A stretch of 64,000 nucleotides of DNA from Nioella aestuarii (GTDB lineage: Bacteria; Pseudomonadota; Alphaproteobacteria; Rhodobacterales; Rhodobacteraceae). The notes under the pieces were generated by a model. It was not told the DNA's origin. It ran no database searches and saw nothing but the letters and a program-made list of their open reading frames with translations. Location: the NCBI RefSeq assembly GCF_050896395.1, contig NZ_JBPBBA010000006.1, positions 70,872 to 134,871 on the forward strand, read 5' to 3'. Position numbers and translations under genes: made by a program. Shown piece after piece: positions 52,157 through 61,214 of the stretch (the stretch's first letter is position 1; every line of letters begins with the position of its first letter).

Positions 52157-55100
52157 ATGAAAATCGAACGCCGTTTCACCAAAGCGGACCAGGACACGTA
52201 TGCTGACCTGGAATTCAGCCTGACCACCTCGGAAATTCGCAACCCCGATGGCACAACCGTCTTCAAACTCGACGAGGTAGAAGTTCCCGTCGGCTGGAGC
52301 CAGGTTGCCTCGGATGTTCTGGCGCAAAAGTATTTTCGTAAGGCCGGTGTTGCGGCGATCCTGAAGCCGGTGAAGGAAAAGGGTGTTCCGTCCTTCCTCT
52401 GGCGCCATGCCCCCGATGAGGTCGCACTGGCCGATCTGCCGGAAGAGCAACGTTTCGGCGGTGAAACCTCGGCCAAGCAGGTGTTCCGCCGTCTGGCAGG
52501 CGCATGGTGCTACTGGGGCTGGAAAGGCGGCTACTTCACCACCGAGGAAGATGCCCGCGCCTATTTTGACGAAATGCAGCTGATGCTGGCGCGTCAGATG
52601 GCTGCCCCCAACAGCCCGCAATGGTTTAACACCGGCCTGCACTGGGCCTATGGCATCGACGGACCCGCGCAGGGCCACCACTATGTCGGCCACAAGACCG
52701 GCAAGCTGACCAAATCCACCTCGTCCTATGAACATCCGCAGCCCCATGCCTGCTTCATCCAGTCGGTCAGCGATGACCTGGTGAACGAAGGCGGCATTAT
52801 GGATCTGTGGGTGCGTGAAGCGCGCCTGTTCAAGTACGGCTCTGGCACTGGCACCAACTTCTCATCCCTGCGCGCCGAGGGCGAAGCCCTGTCTGGCGGC
52901 GGCAAGTCCTCTGGCCTGATGGGCTTCCTCAAGATTGGCGACCGGGCAGCAGGCGCGATCAAATCCGGCGGTACAACGCGCCGCGCGGCAAAGATGGTGA
53001 TTGTCGATGCGGACCACCCCGATATCGAGGAATTCATCAACTGGAAGGTGCTGGAGGAACAGAAGGTCGCCTCTATCGTCGCCGGCTCCAAGATGCATGA
53101 GCGCGAGCTGAACAGCATCTTCGCTGCCATCGCGGCCTGGGATGGAAAGCTGGAAGACGCGGTTGATCCGTCCAAAAACGAGACCCTGAAAGCCGCGATC
53201 CGCAGCGCGAAAAAATGCGCGATCCCCGAGACTTACATCAAGCGGGTGCTGGACTACGCGAAGCAGGGTCACACCAGCATCGAGTTCCCGACCTATGACA
53301 CCGATTGGGACAGCGAAGCCTATAACTCGGTTTCCGGCCAGAACTCCAACAACTCCATCCGTGTCACCGATGCCTTCCTGAAGGCAGTCGAAGAAGATGG
53401 TGATTGGGATCTGATCAACCGGACGAACGGCAAGGTTTCCAAGACCGTCAAAGCGCGCGAGCTGTGGGACACCATCGGCCACGCGGCATGGGCCTGTGCC
53501 GATCCGGGCATCCAGTTCCATGACACTGTGAATTCCTGGCACACCTGCCCGGAAGACGGTGCGATCCGTGGCTCGAACCCGTGCTCGGAATACATGTTCC
53601 TTGACGACACGGCCTGCAACCTCGCCTCGATGAACCTGTTGACCTTCTACACGGACGGCAAGTTCGACGCAGAAACCTACATGCACGCCACCCGTCTGTG
53701 GACGCTGACGCTGGAAATCTCGGTGATGATGGCGCAATTCCCGTCCAAAGAGATTGCGCAACTGTCCTACGACTTCCGCACCCTCGGTCTTGGCTACGCC
53801 AATATCGGCGGTCTGCTGATGAACATGGGCTATGGCTACGACTCGGACGAGGGCCGGGCCATGGGCGGTGCGCTGACCGCGATCATGACCGGCGTGGCCT
53901 ATGCGACCTCGGCTGAGATTGCCAGCGAGCTGGGGCCCTTCTCGGGCTTTGAGCGCAACCGCGGGCACATGCTGCGTGTGATCCGCAATCACCGTCGCGC
54001 GGCCCAGGGTGCGACTGACGGATATGAGGGGCTGGCGGTCAAGCCGGTGCCGTTGGATCACGCCAGCTGTCCCGACCAGACGCTGATTGCGCTTTCGGAA
54101 CAGGCATGGGACGAGGCGCTGGCGCTTGGTGAAAAGCACGGCTACCGCAACGCGCAGGTGTCGGTCATCGCCCCGACAGGCACTATCGGTCTGGTGATGG
54201 ATTGCGACACGACAGGGATCGAGCCCGATTTCGCCCTGGTGAAGTTCAAGAAGCTGGCCGGTGGTGGCTACTTCAAGATCATCAACCAGTCCGTTCCTGC
54301 AGCGCTCGAAAAGCTCGGCTATACCACTGCACAGATCGAGGAAATCACCTCGCACGCGGTCGGTCACGGTACCCTTGGCAACGCGCCGATGATCAACCAC
54401 ACCGCGCTGCGCGGTCATGGCTTCGGTGATGCCGAGATCGAAAAAGTGGAGGCGGCGCTGCCGTCGGCCTTCGACATCCGCTTTGTCTTCAACCAGTGGA
54501 CCCTGGGCGAGGAGTTCTGCACCAAGGTTCTGGGTATCCCGGCGGCGAAGCTGAACGATCCCACCTTCGACATGCTGCGTCATTTCGGCTTTGCCCGGAA
54601 GGATATCGAGGCTGCAAACGACCATGTCTGCGGGACAATGACGCTGGAGGGTGCGCCGCATCTGAAGGAAGAGCATTACCACATCTTCGACTGCGCCAAT
54701 CCCTGCGGCAAGAAGGGCAAGCGCTTCCTGTCCGTCAACAGCCACATCACCATGATGGCGGCGGCGCAAAGCTTCATCTCCGGCGCGATCTCCAAGACGA
54801 TCAACATGCCCAATGACGCGACCATCGAGGATTGTCAGAAGGCCTATGAACTGTCCTGGTCGCTTGGCGTGAAGGCCAATGCGCTTTATCGCGATGGCTC
54901 CAAGCTCAGCCAGCCGCTGGCTGCTGCCCTTGTCGAAGATGATGACGAGGCCGCAGAAGTTCTCGAAACCGGCACGCCCGCCGAAAAGGCGCAGGTGCTG
55001 GCCGAAAAGATCATCGAGAAGGTGGTGGTCAAGGAAATCATCCGCAGCCACCGCGAGAAGATGCCGGAACGCCGCAAGGGCTATACCCAAAAGGCGGTTG

Positions 55101-55861
55101 TGGGGGGCCACAAGGTCTATCTGCGAACCGGTGAATATGCCGATGGCTCGCTCGGTGAGATCTTCATCGACATGCACAAGGAAGGCGCTGGCTTCCGCGC
55201 GATGATGAACAACTTCGCCATCGCCGTGTCCGTGGGCCTGCAATACGGTGTGCCGCTGGAGGAGTTTGTCGACGCCTTCACCTTCACCAAGTTTGAACCG
55301 GCGGGGATGGTGCAGGGCAATGACTCGATCAAGAACGCCACCTCGATCCTCGACTACATCTTCCGTGAACTGGCCGTGTCCTATCTGGACCGCACGGACC
55401 TCGCGCATGTGAAGCCGGAAGGCGCGTCCTTCGACAGCCTCGGCCGGGGTCAGGAAGAAGGTGTGCGCAACTTCGAGGAAGTGCCGGACAGCCAGGGCTC
55501 TTCGCCGATCGACGTTCTGAAGCAGATCAGCTCCTCCGGCTACCTGCGCAAGCGGGTTCCACAGGAACTGGTGGTGCTGCAAGGCGGCGCCGGGGCGATC
55601 ACCGCGCTGAACGCGGGCACGGGCGATCCGGTGGCGACGCTGGAGGCCTTGGTGCCGGAAGTCGCCCGGAACACGGTTGCCGTCAGCAGCACGACGACCA
55701 CTGCCGTGGCCTCTGGCACCGTGGGCATGGATGCCCGCACCAAGGCCAAGATGCAGGGCTACGAGGGCGATCCCTGCGGCGATTGCGGCAACTACACGCT
55801 GGTGCGCAACGGCACCTGCATGAAGTGCAACACCTGTGGGGCGACCTCGGGTTGTAGTTAA
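52157..55861 (+). CDS. nrdJ: Vitamin B12-dependent (class II) ribonucleotide reductase
   Basis: 1234 residues. It reduces ribonucleotides to deoxyribonucleotides with adenosylcobalamin and works with or without oxygen. The N-terminal region, AAPNSPQWFNTGLHWAYG, and the nucleotide- and radical-site segments (FKYGSGTGTNFSSLR, NPCSEYMFLDDTACNLASMNL) are typical. The C-terminal part contains a TSCPD domain (about 970-1115: GEIFIDMHKEGAGFRAMMNNFA) and a redox tail with CGDC...CMKCNTCGATSGC for reduction of the active-site disulfide. Long alphaproteobacterial form. The gene is preceded by a 525-base spacer and followed by a double hairpin and an intrinsic terminator. Confidence 0.97.
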   Translation: MKIERRFTKADQDTYADLEFSLTTSEIRNPDGTTVFKLDEVEVPVGWSQVASDVLAQKYFRKAGVAAILKPVKEKGVPSFLWRHAPDEVALADLPEEQRFGGETSAKQVFRRLAGAWCYWGWKGGYFTTEEDARAYFDEMQLMLARQMAAPNSPQWFNTGLHWAYGIDGPAQGHHYVGHKTGKLTKSTSSYEHPQPHACFIQSVSDDLVNEGGIMDLWVREARLFKYGSGTGTNFSSLRAEGEALSGGGKSSGLMGFLKIGDRAAGAIKSGGTTRRAAKMVIVDADHPDIEEFINWKVLEEQKVASIVAGSKMHERELNSIFAAIAAWDGKLEDAVDPSKNETLKAAIRSAKKCAIPETYIKRVLDYAKQGHTSIEFPTYDTDWDSEAYNSVSGQNSNNSIRVTDAFLKAVEEDGDWDLINRTNGKVSKTVKARELWDTIGHAAWACADPGIQFHDTVNSWHTCPEDGAIRGSNPCSEYMFLDDTACNLASMNLLTFYTDGKFDAETYMHATRLWTLTLEISVMMAQFPSKEIAQLSYDFRTLGLGYANIGGLLMNMGYGYDSDEGRAMGGALTAIMTGVAYATSAEIASELGPFSGFERNRGHMLRVIRNHRRAAQGATDGYEGLAVKPVPLDHASCPDQTLIALSEQAWDEALALGEKHGYRNAQVSVIAPTGTIGLVMDCDTTGIEPDFALVKFKKLAGGGYFKIINQSVPAALEKLGYTTAQIEEITSHAVGHGTLGNAPMINHTALRGHGFGDAEIEKVEAALPSAFDIRFVFNQWTLGEEFCTKVLGIPAAKLNDPTFDMLRHFGFARKDIEAANDHVCGTMTLEGAPHLKEEHYHIFDCANPCGKKGKRFLSVNSHITMMAAAQSFISGAISKTINMPNDATIEDCQKAYELSWSLGVKANALYRDGSKLSQPLAAALVEDDDEAAEVLETGTPAEKAQVLAEKIIEKVVVKEIIRSHREKMPERRKGYTQKAVVGGHKVYLRTGEYADGSLGEIFIDMHKEGAGFRAMMNNFAIAVSVGLQYGVPLEEFVDAFTFTKFEPAGMVQGNDSIKNATSILDYIFRELAVSYLDRTDLAHVKPEGASFDSLGRGQEEGVRNFEEVPDSQGSSPIDVLKQISSSGYLRKRVPQELVVLQGGAGAITALNAGTGDPVATLEALVPEVARNTVAVSSTTTTAVASGTVGMDARTKAKMQGYEGDPCGDCGNYTLVRNGTCMKCNTCGATSGCS

Positions 55862-55868
55862 GCGCGGC

Positions 55869-55915
55869 GGAAGGCCCTTCGAAGGGCCTTCCTGAAAACT
55901 CTTCGAAGAGTTTTC
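55869..55915. terminator. Two tandem palindromes after nrdJ
   Basis: A 24-bp perfect palindrome at 55869-55892 with half-site GGAAGGCCCTTC is followed one base later by a 22-bp perfect palindrome at 55894-55915 with half-site GAAAACTCTTC. Both have TTCGAA at the centre, like the first one at 16547. They begin 7 bases after the nrdJ stop. Terminator or RNA-end protection is inferred. Confidence 0.65.
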
Positions 55916-56061
55916 CGGCGCGCAAACGATCGGGACTTGCGCCAATTGCCCCGGCGCGGGTTCTGAAACACGGGGCGGGTGCGCTCGCCCCTGACGCGGT
56001 TCAGGCCGCAGGCAGAAAACTCCGGGCGGTATAAATAGTGAGCCTGAACAGCGAGACTACA

Positions 56062-56084
56062 GGGGCCTTCGGGCCCCCTTTTTT
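56062..56084 (+). terminator. Strong intrinsic terminator on the plus strand
   Basis: GGGGCC at 56062-56067 and GGCCCC at 56072-56077 form a stem capped by the stable TTCG tetraloop, followed by C and six T residues. It lies 200 bases beyond nrdJ and 25 bases before the end of the minus-strand desaturase gene. TATAAAT at about 56030 lies just upstream. It either ends nrdJ transcripts that pass the two palindromes or ends a short separate RNA. Confidence 0.8.
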
Positions 56085-56108
56085 CTTGGTTCAGATGACC
56101 CTCTCGGA

Positions 56109-56693
56109 CTAGCCCCGCCTGCGATCCGGATACCAGGGCATGGCCATCAGATCCGGCCGCCTGGGGGCACCGAAAATGGGGGCGAAAATACGCTCCATTC
56201 CCCGCCAGAACCCCAACCGATCCAGAACTGGATTGAGCCAGGGTGTCAGAATGCAATAGTGGCTTGTATGCTGGTCGGTGTGATGCACCCAATGATGACG
56301 TGCGTCTTGTATCACCCTGTATTTCTGAAGGAATTTCACAAATCGGGGGAGGCGGACAGAGGGGCAGTGCTGAAACCTGTGCACTTGTTGTGTCCAGACG
56401 CCAAAGAAAAAGAAGACCACAAGCTGCCAGCTAAACCCGAGAAACAGCCAAATGATGAAGGCGAATAGTGCAGCGCCAACAACGTTCGCTATGTTATTGA
56501 TATACCATGGAATTGTGATCATGTAATTGGGCTTGTCATGGTGAACCATGTTTGGCTTCACGAAGAGCGGCCCCTAAACCGGCGTTGTTTCCCGCCCGAG
56601 TGTATCTTCGGCCCAATGGAAGAGACCTCCGAGGAGATCGGCCAGGAGGTAGAGAAGAAGAATTTGAACAACGACACTCGTGACTGACAGCAT
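56109..56693 (-). pseudogene. CarF/PEDS1-like plasmanylethanolamine desaturase interrupted by an amber codon
   Basis: On the minus strand an ATG at 56693 opens a frame that reads LLGGLFHWAEDTLGRETTPV, then TAG (56576-56574), then without a frame change GPLFVKPNMVHHDKPNYM and on to 56109. The continuation includes HRFQHCP, QDARHHWVHHTDQH and NPVLDRLGFWRGMERI. These His clusters are those of the CarF/TMEM189 desaturase family, which makes the vinyl-ether bond of plasmalogens. Without the stop it would be about 194 residues. The part after the stop could start at GTG 56561 but would lack the first His motif. The likely ancestral codon is TTG (Leu). Nonsense mutation is the simplest reading; a base-call error is possible. 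Confidence 0.75.
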
Positions 56694-57035
56694 TTCGCTG
56701 ACGATCAAAGCGTGCCCCCCAGTCTCTAGAGGTCCTGAATTTGGAAGAAGACAGAGGCTTCTTGCAGGTCGTTCAAGGATAAAGAAACGTGTTGGACCGG
56801 ACCTTGATCGAGGTCATTGTATCTGAACATTGTTGACGCAATCACTCAATCAGTGTCGCACCTAATATGCTGTGGACCGGAGGGGAGCGCGCCCTCTGCG
56901 ATGATCAGGAGCTTGTGACAAACATAGATATTTCAAACTACTAGGCATCGTCAAAGATTTGACGAGATTTGCAGGTAATCTTCCCGCCACTCAGTCAAAT
57001 CGGCGCCCGTCGCTTTTTGCACAGGTCACGACAGA
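56694..57035 (+). promoter_or_regulatory. Spacer with a perfect inverted repeat before the pilin-like gene
   Basis: 342 bases without a gene. CGTCAAA-GA-TTTGACG at 56949-56964 is a perfect 7-bp inverted repeat with a 2-base centre, 72 bases before the pilin-like start, a plausible operator. TTGTGACAAAC lies 30 bases upstream of it. No clear -10/-35 pair was found. Confidence 0.35.
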
Positions 57036-57536
57036 ATGCAGACGCTAATGACCCATTTCGCCGCGTTTTTCCGCGATGACAGCGGTGCCGCCACGACCGA
57101 TTGGGTCGTGATCACGGGAATGCTCGTCGGGCTGGCGATTGCAACTGCGACAATGGTTTACGAGGGATCTGGGAACACGACGCTGCAGTTGAGCGGCCTG
57201 TTGGACGCGACCGAACCGGTCAGCTTTCAGGACGACATCGCAGAAACCGCGCAGTTTTTCTATGAGATCGGCATAGCCGCCTATCCAGACAATCGCGATT
57301 CCGCTTGGCGTGCTGCACGCGACGCGGTGCATGAAGCGGCACCCTCAGGGTACGAATATGACCCTGGCTACACCACGACCCGCTTTGTCGACACTGTCAG
57401 CGGCTATCCGATCTACGTATCATATGACGGGCAGACCTACGCAATTGGGGAAGAACGGGTTGCAACCGCTGACTATGATACGGGCAACCGCATCAGTTTC
57501 CGCAATGCGTTCAATGCCTATTTCTCGGACCTCTGA
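57036..57536 (+). CDS. Flp-pilin-like protein with long C-terminal domain
   Basis: 166 residues. Near the N terminus FFRDDSGAATTDWVVITGMLVGLAIATATMVY resembles the class III (Flp/TadE type) pilin start, with an acidic DDSGA followed by a hydrophobic helix (about 22-43). The rest (44-166) is a soluble, acidic domain, longer than a normal Flp pilin of about 60 residues. No prepilin peptidase or Tad assembly gene lies in the window. An alternative ATG at 57048 would remove four residues. A strong hairpin terminator follows directly. Function unknown; a pilin or surface anchor is inferred. Confidence 0.65.
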   Translation: MQTLMTHFAAFFRDDSGAATTDWVVITGMLVGLAIATATMVYEGSGNTTLQLSGLLDATEPVSFQDDIAETAQFFYEIGIAAYPDNRDSAWRAARDAVHEAAPSGYEYDPGYTTTRFVDTVSGYPIYVSYDGQTYAIGEERVATADYDTGNRISFRNAFNAYFSDL

Positions 57537-57543
57537 GATATGA

Positions 57544-57569
57544 AAATGGCCCCAGGATCGGGGCCATTT
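57544..57569. terminator. Hairpin terminator between the pilin-like gene and the ABC operon
   Basis: AAATGGCCCC at 57544-57553 and GGGGCCATTT at 57560-57569 form a 10-bp stem with loop AGGATC. A-runs and T-runs flank it on each side, so it can work for the plus-strand pilin-like gene and for the minus-strand ABC transporter operon that ends at 57598. Confidence 0.75.
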
Positions 57570-57597
57570 CAATTATCTTTCAACGCATCAGAGGGCG

Positions 57598-59679
57598 CTA
57601 TTCCGCAGCAATCTTGATGACCGGCCGCATCCGCGCAAGGATATCATCCGCAAGGTGACACTTGATCTGGTGTCCATCCGCCAGTTTCTTCATCGGCGGC
57701 ACTTCCTGTTCGCACAGCCCGCCCGGAACATCCTTCTTCCAGCGGCAGCGCGTCTGGAACGGGCAGCCCGAGGGCGGATTCATAGCGGACGGAATGTCGC
57801 CTTCCAGAACGATGTGTTCCTTCTCTACCGAGGTATCAGCGATTGGAACCGCAGACAGAAGCGCCTCTGTATAAGGGTGATATGGCGGGCTGAAGACCTG
57901 ATCGGTCGAGCCGATTTCCACCACATGTCCCAGATACATCACCATCACCCTGTCAGACAGGTAGCGCACGATGGACAGATCGTGGCTGATGAACAGCAGC
58001 GTCGTCTTCTGAACGCGCTGAATCTCCATCAGCAGATCGGTCACAGCCGCCTGAACCGACACATCGAGCGCCGAGACGGGTTCATCCGCCACCACGATCT
58101 GTGCGTCGCCCGCAAAGGCACGGGCAATGCCAACCCGCTGTTTCTGGCCGCCGGACAACTGCCGCGGCATCCGGTCCGCAAAGGCGCGGGGCAGTTTCAC
58201 AAGGTCCAGCAGTTCCAGCATCCGCTGGCGCCGCTCCGCCTCGTTCTTGCCGATCTTGAAGATCTCCAGCGCCCGGATGATCTGCCGTCCCACGGTCATA
58301 GAGGGGTTCAGGGTATCAAACGGGTTTTGGAACACCATCTGAATGGACGACACTGTCTTTGTGTCACGTTCCTCGATCGGAACCGCCTCGATGCCCTTGT
58401 TATCTAGGATCACATGGCCATCTGTGGCGGTTTCCAGCCCCATCAGCACCTTGGCGAGCGTGGACTTGCCGCAGCCGGATTCACCCACAATAGCGAGGGT
58501 CTCAGACTCGCGGGCCTCGAAACTGAGTGTCTCGTTGGCCTTGACCACCTTCTTTTCGCCATGGCTGAACAGGGCACTTGCCGCAACCTCATAGTATTTC
58601 TTGAGGTTCTCGACCTTTAGCACGACTTCGCCGATTTCGGCCTTTTCGGTCTTTACCGCAGCCGCAATCGGTGCGTCCCAGTCGATATCCCGGAACTTCA
58701 CGCAGCGTGAATCGTGCCGGTCGTCGCCCGCAATAGCATCCATTCGAATGTCGCCAACATCGCAGCGGCCACTTTCGAAATAGTCACAGCGCGGGCCGAA
58801 GTTACAGCCATTGGGCCGTTCATGGGGCAGGGGGAAGTTGCCCGGAATGGCCACCAGCGGGCGGCTGTTCTTATCGGCCCCCGGCAGCGGGATCGAGCGG
58901 AACAGCGCCTGCGTGTAGGGGTGGCGCATCTTATCGAAAACATCCTCGATAGACCCGGTTTCCACCGCCTCGCCCGAATACATCACGCAAAGCCGGTCGC
59001 AGGTTTCCAGCACCAGGCCAAGGTTGTGCGAGATAAACAGCATCGAAGTGCCGTATTTCTTGCCCAGTTCCTTCACGATCTCGACCACTGCGGCCTCCAC
59101 CGTCACGTCAAGCGCCGTGGTGGGCTCATCGAGGATCAGAAGCGAAGGGTTTGCCATCAGCGCCAGCGCGATCACGATCCGCTGTTGCTGCCCGCCCGAG
59201 AGCTGGTGCGGATAGGCGTCCAGCATCCGCTCCGGGTCTGGCAGCCGCACATCAGTGACCACTTCCAGGGCGCGCTTATAAGCCTCTTCGGCCGACACGC
59301 CCTCGTGGATCATCGGCACTTCCATCAGCTGCTTGCCGATTTTCATCGCCGGGTTCAGCGAGGCCATCGGTTCCTGATAGATCATCGCGATTTCCTTGCC
59401 GCGGATCTTGGCAAGTTCCTGCATCGACATCTCGTTCAGGTTCTTTCCCTTGAACTTGATCGAGCCACCAACGATGCGCCCGTTCACGCCAAGGTCCTGC
59501 ATGACCCCAAGCGCCACGGTGGATTTCCCGCAGCCGGATTCACCGACGAGACCCATGGCCTCGCCCGGCATCACCGTGCATGAGAAATCCATCACCGCCG
59601 GGATCTCGCGCAGGCGCGTGAAGAAGCTGATGGAGAGGTTTTCGATTTCCAGGATCGGTCCGTCATACGTCTCTGTCAT
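57598..59679 (-). CDS. Fused two-domain ATPase of a peptide/opine-type ABC transporter (DppD-DppF)
   Basis: 693 residues with two complete ABC ATPases in one chain. The first half has Walker A GESGCGKSTVAL, LSGGQQQRI and LLILDEPTTALD. The second has GESGCGKSTLAK, LSGGQKQRVGIARAF and IVVADEPVSALD. Each ends in an oligopeptide-transporter C-terminal extension (CNFGPRCDYFESGRC; CPFQTRCRWKKDVPGGLC) with Cys pairs. It powers import through the two permeases encoded upstream in the same minus-strand operon. In many bacteria these are two genes; the fusion is common in this group. Confidence 0.93.
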   Translation of the reverse strand: MTETYDGPILEIENLSISFFTRLREIPAVMDFSCTVMPGEAMGLVGESGCGKSTVALGVMQDLGVNGRIVGGSIKFKGKNLNEMSMQELAKIRGKEIAMIYQEPMASLNPAMKIGKQLMEVPMIHEGVSAEEAYKRALEVVTDVRLPDPERMLDAYPHQLSGGQQQRIVIALALMANPSLLILDEPTTALDVTVEAAVVEIVKELGKKYGTSMLFISHNLGLVLETCDRLCVMYSGEAVETGSIEDVFDKMRHPYTQALFRSIPLPGADKNSRPLVAIPGNFPLPHERPNGCNFGPRCDYFESGRCDVGDIRMDAIAGDDRHDSRCVKFRDIDWDAPIAAAVKTEKAEIGEVVLKVENLKKYYEVAASALFSHGEKKVVKANETLSFEARESETLAIVGESGCGKSTLAKVLMGLETATDGHVILDNKGIEAVPIEERDTKTVSSIQMVFQNPFDTLNPSMTVGRQIIRALEIFKIGKNEAERRQRMLELLDLVKLPRAFADRMPRQLSGGQKQRVGIARAFAGDAQIVVADEPVSALDVSVQAAVTDLLMEIQRVQKTTLLFISHDLSIVRYLSDRVMVMYLGHVVEIGSTDQVFSPPYHPYTEALLSAVPIADTSVEKEHIVLEGDIPSAMNPPSGCPFQTRCRWKKDVPGGLCEQEVPPMKKLADGHQIKCHLADDILARMRPVIKIAAE

Positions 59680-59683
59680 GGGA

Positions 59684-61201
59684 TCAGTCCTTCAGGCTTT
59701 CTTCACGCAGGCCGTCGGCCAGCAGGTTAAGGCCAAGCACCAGCGTCATAAGGGCCAATGCAGGGGGCAGGGGCGGGTGCGGGTAAAGCCGCAGAAGGGC
59801 CCGGCCCTCGTTGATCGTCGAGCCCCAGTTTGCACTTTCGGGGTCAACGCCAAGGCCGAAGAAGCCCAAGGTGCCCAGAAGGATCGTGGTGTAGCCGATG
59901 CGCAGACAGAAATCGACAATCAGCGGACCCCTCGCATTGGGCAGGATTTCCCAAAGCATGATGTACCACGGGCCTTCGCCTCGGGTCTGGGCCGCAGCCA
60001 CATAGTCGCGGGTCTTGATGTCCAGCACGAGCCCGCGAACGATACGGAACACCGTGGGGCTGTTCACGAAGACCACCGATACGAAAACGATCAGCAGGTT
60101 GCCGTCGATCGGAATGCCGATCAGGGGTTCATAAGATCCTTGCGTCGTAGCCATCCATTCCGACACCGGGTTGCCCTGGTTGAGATAGCCGATGAATGAC
60201 GTGGTCAGCCAGACAAACGGATCGAAGCGGAAAACCGTGCCAAGATAAAGCAGCAACAGCACAAGCGTGATTGGCACCGCGACCCATTTGATGATGCTCG
60301 GCTGCGCACGGTAACGCGAATAGAGCAGCACCCAGATGAACCCCACCGGCAAGATGAACAGCACCGCCGCCATATAGACCGGAACGCCTGCCTCAACGAT
60401 TTCGGGTGTCACAAGAAGGTAGAACAGAAGGATCACCGGGAAGGCGAGCACAAGGTTCGCAACAAAGGTGATCACCGTGTCGAACCGACCGCCCATATAG
60501 CCTGCGGGCAGGCCAAGCGTGATCCCGACCATAAAGGCAAACAGCGTTGCGGCCGGTGCGATTGTCAGAACCTCGCGGGCCCCGAAAATCATCCGGCTGA
60601 ATACGTCGCGCCCCAGGTTGTCACCGCCCAGAAGGTAGTAGGCAAACAAATCCTCGCTGCCGCCCGATACCGCTGATCCCGGAACAGCGTTGCGCATGGA
60701 GGCAACCTGATCAATCGCACCATGGGTGGCGATCATCGGGGCAAAGACAGCGGTGAACAGCCAAAACATCGCCAGACCAAAGCCGATCATCCCCACGAGG
60801 TTGTCAAACAGCTTGCCGTAAAGCCCGAGCCGCCGCTTGAAGCGGATCGACAGGATGAAGGTGATGATCAGTGCAATCCAGACGGGTAGGAAACGCGCAC
60901 CAAGCCCGCCGACGATGCCGCGCGCTTCGTGACTGGGTTGCAGAATGCCACCGACGATATGGACCACGATGGCGCCCAGAAACATGAAAACCGCGTATTT
61001 CATGACCAGCAGCGCATAGTCTACGGGCCCATATTGATAGCTGATCGTATGGTCGGGGTTCACGATCGGGTCGGCTTGCCGCATACCAATCAGGGTCATG
61101 GCCATATTGGCCAGGAATGCCGCAATGAACGCATAGACCGTCCAAAGCATCAGGGGGTTCAGGTAGGTCCCGAGGGTCCCGGTCCAGGTAAGCTGTTCCA
61201 T
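59684..61201 (-). CDS. DppC/OppC-type ABC permease with a long N-terminal extension
   Basis: 505 residues, compared with about 300 for ordinary DppC/OppC. The first 190 residues add several hydrophobic helices (LWTVYAFIAAFLANMAMTLIG; YALLVMKYAVFMFLGAIVVH; FLPVWIALIITFILSI). The usual permease domain follows with LGRDVFSRMIFGAREVLTIA and the ATPase-docking loop DYVAAAQTRGEGPWYIMLWEILPN, ending in PPLPPALALMTLVLGLNLLADGLRE. Between helices there is also an insert of about 45 residues (FRFDPFVWLTTSFIGYLNQG). It sits 4 bases before the ATPase gene. Confidence 0.9.
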   Translation of the reverse strand: MEQLTWTGTLGTYLNPLMLWTVYAFIAAFLANMAMTLIGMRQADPIVNPDHTISYQYGPVDYALLVMKYAVFMFLGAIVVHIVGGILQPSHEARGIVGGLGARFLPVWIALIITFILSIRFKRRLGLYGKLFDNLVGMIGFGLAMFWLFTAVFAPMIATHGAIDQVASMRNAVPGSAVSGGSEDLFAYYLLGGDNLGRDVFSRMIFGAREVLTIAPAATLFAFMVGITLGLPAGYMGGRFDTVITFVANLVLAFPVILLFYLLVTPEIVEAGVPVYMAAVLFILPVGFIWVLLYSRYRAQPSIIKWVAVPITLVLLLLYLGTVFRFDPFVWLTTSFIGYLNQGNPVSEWMATTQGSYEPLIGIPIDGNLLIVFVSVVFVNSPTVFRIVRGLVLDIKTRDYVAAAQTRGEGPWYIMLWEILPNARGPLIVDFCLRIGYTTILLGTLGFFGLGVDPESANWGSTINEGRALLRLYPHPPLPPALALMTLVLGLNLLADGLREESLKD

Positions 61202-61214
61202 TGCTCGGTCCTCC

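Noticed and set aside
52862..55945. A 1027-codon open frame on the minus strand opposite nrdJ
   Set aside because: It is antisense to a clear NrdJ protein, shows low-complexity His/Arg/Gly-rich translation, and has no recognisable domain. It is a by-product of GC-rich codon use.
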